Made by a program: the position numbers and the translations under genes
Origin: an uncultured Eubacteriales bacterium
GTDB taxonomy: Bacteria; Bacillota; Clostridia; Lachnospirales; Anaerotignaceae
Length of the DNA: 11,851 bases
Assembly (NCBI GenBank): GCA_934552695.1
Contig: CAKTER010000036.1
Coordinates: 1-11,851, forward strand
Direction of reading: 5' to 3'
Notes under the pieces: generated by a model
What the model was told of the DNA's origin: nothing
Database searches by the model: none
The model's input: the letters and a program-made list of their open reading frames with translations, nothing else
Shown here: positions 6,319-11,851 of the stretch, one piece after another
Position numbering within the stretch: position 1 is the stretch's first letter
How the letters are laid out: each line of letters starts with the position of its first letter

Positions 6319-6741
6319 GTGCGGCTAAACGAATGCCTCCACTTTTTAATGGCTTCGGCCCAAAACCGGGAGGAGGCCCTGTACCGGCAGCTGTTGGAGG
6401 AATATGAGGTAACGCCGACCCAAACCGGGGTGCTGGCGGCCCTGTGGGAGGGGGCCCAAACCCCGAAGCAGATTGCCGAGGCCCTGCGGCTGGAGGGCCC
6501 TACCGTGTCCGGGGTGCTGGACCGGATGGAGAAAAAGGGCCTGCTGACCCGGACGGTGAACCCGGCGAACCGGCGGGAGGTGCGGGTGGTCCTGACCCCG
6601 GCGGGGCTGGCGTTAAAGGAACCGGTCCATGCGGCCATTGAAGAAACCGAACGGCGGCTGCTGAGCCGGTACAGCCCGGAGGAGGCGGCGGCGTTTAAAA
6701 AGATTCTGCGGGCGCTGCTGGAGGACGCAGAGATTCGGTAA
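6319..6741 (+). CDS. MarR/SlyA-family transcriptional regulator
   Basis: A 140-aa winged helix-turn-helix protein of normal MarR length. The core is VTPTQTGVLAALWEG (31-45), the recognition region TPKQIAEALRLEGPTVSGVLDRMEKKGLL (48-76), and the wing TRTVNPANRREVRVVLTPAG (77-96), which shows the usual arginine-rich wing and LT.xG end; a C-terminal helix (about 100-138) should dimerise. MarR proteins usually bind a palindrome and release it when a phenolic or other small ligand binds. Start is GTG 6319, one base after the reductase stop, with CGGAG 8 nt upstream, so translation is probably coupled; ATG 6349 has no ribosome site. The TTAGC palindrome in the operon promoter is its likely operator, so it probably controls itself and the reductase. 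Confidence 0.92.
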   Translation: MRLNECLHFLMASAQNREEALYRQLLEEYEVTPTQTGVLAALWEGAQTPKQIAEALRLEGPTVSGVLDRMEKKGLLTRTVNPANRREVRVVLTPAGLALKEPVHAAIEETERRLLSRYSPEEAAAFKKILRALLEDAEIR

Positions 6742-6804
6742 CCGCCGCCGGCCGCACCAGCGGGGGCGCAAAAAATAAAAGAACGGGCCCTTGGGGGCCG
6801 AAGG

Positions 6805-6837
6805 AAAGAGGGAGCGCTTAGCGGCGCTCTCTCTTTT
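6805..6837 (+). terminator. Intrinsic terminator of the reductase-MarR operon
   Basis: AAAGAGGGAGCGC (6805-6817) pairs with GCGCTCTCTCTTT (6824-6836) with one G-U pair, a 6-nt loop, and a T-run ending at 6837. It lies about 65 nt after the MarR stop. Bases 6742-6804 hold no gene. Confidence 0.85.
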
Positions 6838-6857
6838 GCTATACCGGAGGCGGCTTT

Positions 6858-6921
6858 TGGGACAAACTGCGAATTTCCCTCCGTGAAACCGACACGGTTT
6901 TTCGGGGACAGCCCGTATACT
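6858..6921 (+). promoter_or_regulatory. Candidate Spo0A-activated sigma-A promoter of spoIIE
   Basis: TATACT (6916-6921) is a good -10. There is no -35 at 16-18 bp, but CCGACA (6889-6894) lies exactly 21 bp upstream. The B. subtilis spoIIE promoter is known for the same 21-bp spacing and for Spo0A activation. Possible 0A boxes (consensus TTCGACAAA) are TGGGACAAA (6858-6866, 7/9) and ACCGACA (6888-6894, 5/7 to TTCGACA), the latter overlapping the -35. Start would be near 6928, about 34 nt before the ATG. Box matches this short can arise by chance. Confidence 0.55.
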
Positions 6922-6961
6922 ATTTTTACAAAAGAATAGGATAGACAGGGGGAGTGTGCCC

Positions 6962-9298
6962 ATGGAACGGATGGAGGTAAAGCTGCGGGGCCGGGTGCCC
7001 AAGGCTTTGACGGGGGAAGAAAAAGGGGGTGCCCGGCGGTGGCCCTGGCGCTGGGCGGCGCTGGGGGCGCTGGGCTTTTTGTGCGGCCGGGCGGTGTTTG
7101 TTCCCGGCGGGGAACGGGCCTATGCCCCGTTGGGGCTGTGCTTGGCGGCGGCCGGCTTTGACCGGGGCGGGGCCTTTTATTTGCTGTGGGTGGCCGGGGC
7201 CCTGGGCGGGCTGTGGGGGCTTCCGTTTTCGGAATGGCCCCGGTACGGAGCGGCTATGGGCCTGCTGTTGCTGGTGCGGCTGTGGCAAAACGGACAAAAG
7301 AAACGGCGGGGGCTGGGCTTTTGTATGGCGCTGGCGGCGGCCTGCCTGTTCGGGGGCGCAGCGCTGACCGGGGGCCGGGGGGCCGGCCTGTTTTTTTACG
7401 GAGCCGAGGGGGCGCTGGCGGGGCTTTTGGTGCCGGTGGCCGCCCGGGGCACGGCGGCGTTTTGGCAGGAGGAAGCGGGGCCTTTGGGGCCGGAGGAAAG
7501 CCTGTGCCTGTTGGCGCTGGGAGCGGCGGCGGCGGTGGGCTGTGCCGGGATAGGGGGCGATTTTTGGCCGCTGGCTTTGGGCATGGCCCTAACGCTTACG
7601 GCGGGCTGGGCCGGGGGCCTGGGCTACGGGGCGGCCCTGGGTACGGTGAGCGGGCTGGCCCTGCTGCTCTCCGGCTCCGGCTTCCCGGAGCTGTGGTGCC
7701 TGCTGGCGGCTGCGGGGCTTTTGGCCGGGGCCCTGCGGCCCTTGGGCCGGTGGTCGGCGGTGCTGGGGCTGCTGTTTGGGGCGGTGCTTTTGGCGCTGCT
7801 GTTTGCCCGGGAAGGCGGGGCTGCCCTGCTTTCCCCCGGGGTATTTACCGGGCTGGGGGTGGCCGGGGCTCTGTTTTTGGCCTTGCCCCGGAAATGGCTG
7901 CGGCCCCTGTTTGCCCGGGAGAGTGCCGGGACGGGGGAACCGGTGGGGATGGAATGGCTGCGGCAGCGGCTGGGGGACTATGCCCGGGCCTTGGGAGAGC
8001 TGGCCCGGCTGGCGGAACCGGCGGCGGAGCCCGATGACCGGCGGCTGTGGGAGACCCTCATCGACCGGGTGGGGGAGGAGGTGTGCGAAACCTGCGGGCT
8101 GGCCCGGTATTGCTGGCAGGAGACTGGGGCGCTGGCCCAGCAGGCGGTGCGGCAGGGCATGCAGGCGGTGCGGGAGCGGGGAACGGCCCAGGCGGGCGAC
8201 CTGCCTCCCGGGTTTGTGGAGACCTGTGCCCACGTTCCCGGCTTTGTGGAGGCGTTGAACCGGCTGGCCCGGCAGACGGAGGCTGACCGGGTGTGGTGGG
8301 GACGGCTGGCCGAGACCCAGGGGCTGGCAGCGGAGCAGCTTTCGGTGACGGCGGCGCTGTTGGAACGGCTGAGCCGGGAGGCGGAGCAGGCGGGTGAGGG
8401 CTTGCCCCGGCTGAGCCGGGAGCTGACGGAAGCGCTGGAGGCCCGGGGGCTTTTGGCCCGGCAGGTGGAAATGGGCCGGGACGGGGCCGGGCGGCTATGG
8501 GCGCTGGTACGGACCCCCGACCCGGCGGTGGCCGAGGAGCTACCGAAGGTTTTGCGGGCGGTGACCGGCGAGAGCTTTTTGCCCCGGGCCCAAACCCGGG
8601 CGGAGGACGGGCTGTATCGCCTGCTGTTCCGGCAGGAAAGCCGGTACCGGCTCAGTGTGGCCATGGCAGGGTGCCCCCGGACGGGGGAAACGGTATCCGG
8701 CGACAGCCATTGTGTGGTGGAGCTGTGGGGCGGAGGCACGGTGCTGGCCCTGTCTGACGGCATGGGGAGCGGCGAGGCCGCCGGGACCGAAAGCCAGGCG
8801 GCGGTGGAGCTGTTGGAGCTGTTTTTAAACGCCGGGTTCCCGCTGGATTTGGCGGTGCGGCTGATGAATTCCGGCCTGTATGCCCGGCGCCGGGACGAGA
8901 GCTTTGCTACTCTGGATTTGTGCTATGTGGATACCGATACCGGCGCCGCCCAGTTTGTGAAGGTGGGGGCGGCGGCCTGTTACCTGCTGCGGGGCAAAAA
9001 GGTGCGGGCCTTGTCCGGGGCGGCCCTGCCCTTGGGGCTTTGCCCCCAAAGCCGGGTGGAAAGCGAGCGCCTGACCCTACAGGAGGGCGACCTGCTGGTG
9101 CTTTTGACCGACGGGCTGGCGGAGGCGCTGGAGCAAAAGCGCCCCGGGGAGGTGCTGCGGCTGTTGCGGAAATTTAACGGAAAAACCCCGCAGGATTTGG
9201 CGGAATACCTGCTGGCGGCAGCGGAAAAGCGGGGCGGCGGGGATTTTGCCGACGACGCTACGGTGCTGACGGCCCGGCTGTGGGAGCAGGTGGGATGA
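6962..9298 (+). CDS. spoIIE: Stage II sporulation protein E (SpoIIE), PP2C-type phosphatase
   Basis: A 778-aa membrane phosphatase (B. subtilis 827) that dephosphorylates the anti-anti-sigma factor SpoIIAA to release sigma-F in the forespore and also acts at the polar septum with FtsZ. The N-terminal half, up to about residue 310, is a series of hydrophobic segments. The central region carries the cysteine cluster C375-x2-C378-x5-C384-W385 seen in SpoIIE proteins. The C-terminal PP2C domain shows VSGDSH (578-583), LSDGMGSGEAA (597-607) with metal-binding Asp599, TDGLAEAL (716-723) and the final DDATVLTARL (764-773). ATG 6962 is chosen because GGGGGAG (6948-6954) lies 7 nt upstream; the GTG at 6956 is too close to it. 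Codon use is strongly GC-rich. It is followed by tilS as in other Firmicutes, but with a terminator and a new promoter in between. Confidence 0.96.
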   Translation: MERMEVKLRGRVPKALTGEEKGGARRWPWRWAALGALGFLCGRAVFVPGGERAYAPLGLCLAAAGFDRGGAFYLLWVAGALGGLWGLPFSEWPRYGAAMGLLLLVRLWQNGQKKRRGLGFCMALAAACLFGGAALTGGRGAGLFFYGAEGALAGLLVPVAARGTAAFWQEEAGPLGPEESLCLLALGAAAAVGCAGIGGDFWPLALGMALTLTAGWAGGLGYGAALGTVSGLALLLSGSGFPELWCLLAAAGLLAGALRPLGRWSAVLGLLFGAVLLALLFAREGGAALLSPGVFTGLGVAGALFLALPRKWLRPLFARESAGTGEPVGMEWLRQRLGDYARALGELARLAEPAAEPDDRRLWETLIDRVGEEVCETCGLARYCWQETGALAQQAVRQGMQAVRERGTAQAGDLPPGFVETCAHVPGFVEALNRLARQTEADRVWWGRLAETQGLAAEQLSVTAALLERLSREAEQAGEGLPRLSRELTEALEARGLLARQVEMGRDGAGRLWALVRTPDPAVAEELPKVLRAVTGESFLPRAQTRAEDGLYRLLFRQESRYRLSVAMAGCPRTGETVSGDSHCVVELWGGGTVLALSDGMGSGEAAGTESQAAVELLELFLNAGFPLDLAVRLMNSGLYARRRDESFATLDLCYVDTDTGAAQFVKVGAAACYLLRGKKVRALSGAALPLGLCPQSRVESERLTLQEGDLLVLLTDGLAEALEQKRPGEVLRLLRKFNGKTPQDLAEYLLAAAEKRGGGDFADDATVLTARLWEQVG

Positions 9299-9322
9299 TA
9301 TTTATAAGGAAGAAAGGAGCAA

Positions 9323-9346
9323 GGGCTGCCGGAAGGCGGCCCTTTT
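9323..9346 (+). terminator. Probable intrinsic terminator after spoIIE
   Basis: GGGCTGCC (9323-9330), loop GGAA, GGCGGCCC (9335-9342) with one U-G pair, then TTTT. A second small perfect hairpin, CGTTG-AAAG-CAACG (9347-9360), follows directly. The T-run is short, so some read-through into tilS is possible. Confidence 0.65.
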
Positions 9347-9387
9347 CGTTGAAAGCAACGGCCCGAAAAAAGTACGGGGCGGCTTGG

Positions 9388-9416
9388 TGGACAAATCGGC
9401 CAAAAGTGGGTATACT
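9388..9416 (+). promoter_or_regulatory. Sigma-A promoter of the tilS-hpt-ftsH unit
   Basis: TGGACA (9388-9393), 17-bp spacer, TATACT (9411-9416): both boxes are 5/6 at ideal spacing. Start would be near 9423, about 39 nt before the tilS ATG. It gives these housekeeping genes a promoter independent of spoIIE. Confidence 0.75.
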
Positions 9417-9461
9417 TTTGAAAAAAGAGCGGAAAACAAGGAAGAGGAAGGGAGAACGACA

Positions 9462-10889
9462 ATGGCAAAGGCCGCAAAGGAGAACAAGGGGAGGCCGTCT
9501 ATCCCCTCCGGGGCCCGGCCCCTATCCCAAAAAATCCGGGCCCGGATGGAGCAGGACGCCATGGCGGCCCCCGGCGACCGGGTGGTGGTGGGCTTTTCCG
9601 GCGGGCCGGACTCCACGGCGCTGCTGCATTGGCTGGCCACAGAACGCCCCGACCTGACCCTGTTTCCCGTCCACATCCACCACGGCCTGCGGCCGGAGGC
9701 CGATGCCGAAGCGGAAGCCGCCGTCCGCTTTTGCCGGTCGCAGGGCCTAAGCTGCCGGGTGGTGCGGGGGGACGCCCGGCGGGAAGCGGAGCGCCGGGGG
9801 CTGGGCGTGGAGGAGGCGGCCCGGAGCCTGCGCTACCGGGCCTTGGAAACGGCGCTGGCCGAAACAAAAGCCCACAGGCTGGCGCTGGCCCATACCCAAA
9901 ACGATCAGGCCGAGACCCTGCTGCTGTGGCTGTGCCGGGGGACGGGGCTGCGGGGGCTGACGGGAATCCCACCGGTGCGGGGGCGGATTATCCGGCCCTT
10001 GCTGGACGGCAGCCGGGACGAGGTGCTGGCCTATTGCGCCGCCTATGGCTTGCCCTTTTCCCGGGACGAAAGCAACGAAAGCCCGGCCTATACCCGGAAC
10101 CGTATCCGGCAGCTTTTGCCCTTGCTGGAGGCCCGGATTAACCCGCAAACGACGGCGCATTTGGCGCAAACGGCGGCGCTGCTGCGGGAGGAGGACGCTT
10201 GCTTGGACGAGCTGGCGTGCCAAGCGCTGACCGAGGGGGGCCTAAGCCGGGAGAATTTGCTGGCCCGGCCTTTGGCCCTGCGGCGGCGGATGGTGCGGCT
10301 GGCTTGGCTGCAGGCCACCGGCAGCGGGAAAGACCTTTCGGCGGCCCACACCGCCGGGGTGCTGGCGCTGCTGGAAAAGCAGCCCGGACGGCGGGTGGAC
10401 CTGCCCGGGGGCTTTGTGGCCGAGGGCGGCTTTGAGGGGCTGACGCTGCGAAAAAAGGAAGAAGCGGCGGAATTTTGCTTTGCGGTACGGGAGGAGGCGC
10501 CCCAGACCCTTCCCGGGCTGGGGGATTGGGTTCTGTTCACAAAAAAGACACAAAAAATTCAAGAAAACGGGTATACGCTGGTCTTGGATTATGATACAAT
10601 AGCAGGGTATTTAGAATGCCGGAACTGGCGCCCGGGAGACCGGCTGCTGTGGCCCGGCCACAACAAAAGCGTAAAGGAATTGTTTTTAGAAAAAAAGGTG
10701 CCTCGCTTTTGGCGGGGGGACTGGCCGTTGTTTGTTTCCCGGGGTGGGGTCGTTTTTGTTCCCGGGCTGTGGGCCTCGCCGGCGGTGCGGCCGGGGCCGG
10801 ATACGAAGCAAACGGCGCAGCTTTTTATTGGGGGAGGAAAGACCTTTGAAAGAGCAAGTTCGTATGTATATTACAAAGGAAGAAATTGA
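9462..10889 (+). CDS. tilS: tRNA(Ile)-lysidine synthetase TilS
   Basis: A 475-aa ATP-dependent enzyme that joins lysine to C34 of the CAU-anticodon tRNA-Ile, so that it reads AUA and accepts isoleucine; it is usually essential. The N-type ATP pyrophosphatase P-loop SGGPDST lies at 46-52, followed by HIHHGLR (71-77), AHTQNDQAETLL (143-154) and TRNRIR (211-216). The C-terminal tRNA-binding part has NWRPGDRL (388-395) and KELFLEKKVP (405-414). Length agrees with B. subtilis TilS (about 472). The start ATG 9462 has AAGGGAG (9448-9454) 7 nt upstream; the open frame reaches back to 9384, but that would start before the promoter. Its last 44 bases overlap the start of hpt, so the C-terminal residues after about 461 are constrained by two frames. 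Confidence 0.96.
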   Translation: MAKAAKENKGRPSIPSGARPLSQKIRARMEQDAMAAPGDRVVVGFSGGPDSTALLHWLATERPDLTLFPVHIHHGLRPEADAEAEAAVRFCRSQGLSCRVVRGDARREAERRGLGVEEAARSLRYRALETALAETKAHRLALAHTQNDQAETLLLWLCRGTGLRGLTGIPPVRGRIIRPLLDGSRDEVLAYCAAYGLPFSRDESNESPAYTRNRIRQLLPLLEARINPQTTAHLAQTAALLREEDACLDELACQALTEGGLSRENLLARPLALRRRMVRLAWLQATGSGKDLSAAHTAGVLALLEKQPGRRVDLPGGFVAEGGFEGLTLRKKEEAAEFCFAVREEAPQTLPGLGDWVLFTKKTQKIQENGYTLVLDYDTIAGYLECRNWRPGDRLLWPGHNKSVKELFLEKKVPRFWRGDWPLFVSRGGVVFVPGLWASPAVRPGPDTKQTAQLFIGGGKTFERASSYVYYKGRN

Positions 10890-11379
10890 AAAGCGGGTGC
10901 AGGAGCTGGGCAAGGCCATCGAAGCGGATTATGGCGACAAGCCCCTGACCATGGTTTGTGTGCTAAAGGGCGGCGTGATGTTTATGGCCGACCTGTGCCG
11001 GGCCGTACAAAGCACCCCGGTTTATTTCGACTTTATGGATGTATCCAGCTATGGCAACGGCACCGTTTCCAGCGGCCGGGTGCGGATTTTAAAGGATTTG
11101 GAGGAAAGCCCCGAGGGCAAGGATATTTTGCTGGTGGAGGACGTGGTGGATACGGGCCGTACCCTGACCGCCCTGCGGCAGCTGCTTTTGAACCGGGGCG
11201 CCAACAGCGTGCGTATCTGCACGTTTTTGGATAAGCCCGCCCGCCGGGTGGTGGAGCTGACCCCCGATTATGTGGGAATCACCATTCCCGACGCCTTTGT
11301 GGTGGGCTATGGGCTGGACTATGCGCAGCGCTACCGGAACCTGGACTATGTGGGCATTCTGGAGCTGAGCGAAGAGTAA
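10846..11379 (+). CDS. hpt: Hypoxanthine phosphoribosyltransferase
   Basis: A 177-aa purine salvage enzyme converting hypoxanthine (and usually guanine) plus PRPP to IMP/GMP. Motifs: VLKGGVMFMADL (39-50), the flexible loop around SSYGNGT (67-73), the PRPP-binding LLVEDVVDTGRTL (95-107), and the base-binding C-terminal part YVGITIPDAFVVGYGLDY (142-159). The start is TTG 10846 because GGAGG (10833-10837) lies 8 nt upstream and the resulting length matches the family (about 180); ATG 10864 would remove six residues and has no good ribosome site. It overlaps the end of tilS by 44 nt in another frame, pointing to co-transcription and probably coupled translation. The tilS-hpt-ftsH order is conserved in Firmicutes. 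Confidence 0.94.
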   Translation: MKEQVRMYITKEEIEKRVQELGKAIEADYGDKPLTMVCVLKGGVMFMADLCRAVQSTPVYFDFMDVSSYGNGTVSSGRVRILKDLEESPEGKDILLVEDVVDTGRTLTALRQLLLNRGANSVRICTFLDKPARRVVELTPDYVGITIPDAFVVGYGLDYAQRYRNLDYVGILELSEE

Positions 11380-11412
11380 GGGCCGCTTGCGGCAGAATGA
11401 GGAGGGAACCCA

Positions 11413-11851
11413 ATGAAGAAATATGGGCGAAGCGTGGCGATTTATTTTATAATATTCGCCGTGATCATCGCCGTCCTTTCCGTAACCAACCGGAATTTTA
11501 CCAGCCAGATGGCCGCTGTGGAGTTTACATACAGCGACCTGATGGAGGATTTGGAGCAGGACAAGGTGTCCAGGCTGGAGGTGGCTCCCAGCACCGATGT
11601 GATTAATTTTGGCACGGCCCGGGCCTATATGCGGGACGGTACCCAGGGCAGCGTGTATGTGCCCAACCTGGATTCGTTTGTGCAAAAGGCCACGGACTAT
11701 GCCATGGAGCACGACATGGAGCTGGTGACCACCAGCATCCCCAAAACCAGCGTGCTGTCCACGATCCTGCCTTCGGTGATTTTGATGGTGGTGGCCATTT
11801 TCCTGTTTTCGTTCTTTTTCCAGCGGATGCAGGGCGGCGGCGCCAAAATGA
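11413..11851 (+). CDS. ftsH: ATP-dependent zinc metalloprotease FtsH (N-terminal part, cut by window edge)
   Basis: The first 146 residues of FtsH, the membrane-anchored AAA+ protease that degrades misfolded membrane proteins and some regulators. Visible are a short basic start, TM1 (about 8-24), the extracytoplasmic domain (about 25-115) with the family-like VEFTYSDLMEDLEQDKVSRLEV stretch, TM2 (about 116-136), and the linker FFQRMQGGGAKM, which leads into the AAA domain in full-length proteins. The Walker motifs and HEXXH zinc site lie beyond the window. ATG 11413 has GAGGAGGG (11398-11405) 7 nt upstream. It follows hpt by 33 nt with no terminator, so it belongs to the same operon. Confidence 0.95.
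   Translation, partial: MKKYGRSVAIYFIIFAVIIAVLSVTNRNFTSQMAAVEFTYSDLMEDLEQDKVSRLEVAPSTDVINFGTARAYMRDGTQGSVYVPNLDSFVQKATDYAMEHDMELVTTSIPKTSVLSTILPSVILMVVAIFLFSFFFQRMQGGGAKM

Noticed and set aside
6756..6800. Minus-strand terminator in the MarR-spoIIE gap
   Set aside because: A GGCCCCC/GGGCC hairpin followed by Ts can be drawn on the minus strand, but no minus-strand gene ends there and the stem is irregular.
1..11851. CRISPR array, insertion sequence, tRNA or toxin-antitoxin system
   Set aside because: No repeat-spacer pattern, transposase, cloverleaf or paired small toxin-like genes were seen on either strand.

Overview
The window is a GC-rich stretch of a chromosome from an endospore-forming, low-oxygen Firmicute. 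The evidence is the sporulation genes spoIIID and spoIIE, the conserved Firmicute order spoIIE-tilS-hpt-ftsH, a DUF1540 protein typical of Clostridia, and an Fe-S/flavin enoate-type reductase usual in anaerobes. GC-rich codon choice (CGG Arg, GCC/GGC) and the genes present suit the Oscillospiraceae/Flavonifractor-like branch of Clostridia; that placement is inference.

Left part, minus strand (about 40-3860): three separately transcribed genes. They are a GntP-family permease with a near-consensus sigma-A promoter and a roughly 150-nt leader, the mother-cell regulator spoIIID, and peptide chain release factor 3 (prfC). Each has its own intrinsic terminator. A 186-bp divergent region then switches to the plus strand.

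Middle, plus strand (3928-6840): a 54-aa cysteine-rich DUF1540 protein with a terminator. Next comes a two-gene operon of an OYE/2,4-dienoyl-CoA reductase-type oxidoreductase (FMN, 4Fe-4S, FAD, NAD(P) sites all visible) and a MarR/SlyA-family regulator starting one base after the reductase stop. The operon promoter carries an exact 12-bp SlyA-type palindrome across the -10 box and start site, which suggests autoregulation in response to a small molecule, perhaps the reductase substrate.

Right part, plus strand (6889-11851): spoIIE with a candidate Spo0A-type promoter (21-bp spacer), a probable terminator, then a sigma-A promoter driving tilS, hpt and ftsH. tilS and hpt overlap by 44 nt; ftsH runs off the window edge. 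This splits a sporulation-only gene from housekeeping genes for tRNA-Ile lysidine formation, purine salvage and membrane protein quality control.

I saw no mobile element, CRISPR array, tRNA or rRNA. Most of the window is conserved core genome. The least-explained part is the reductase-MarR operon with its operator, followed by the structured leader of the permease gene.
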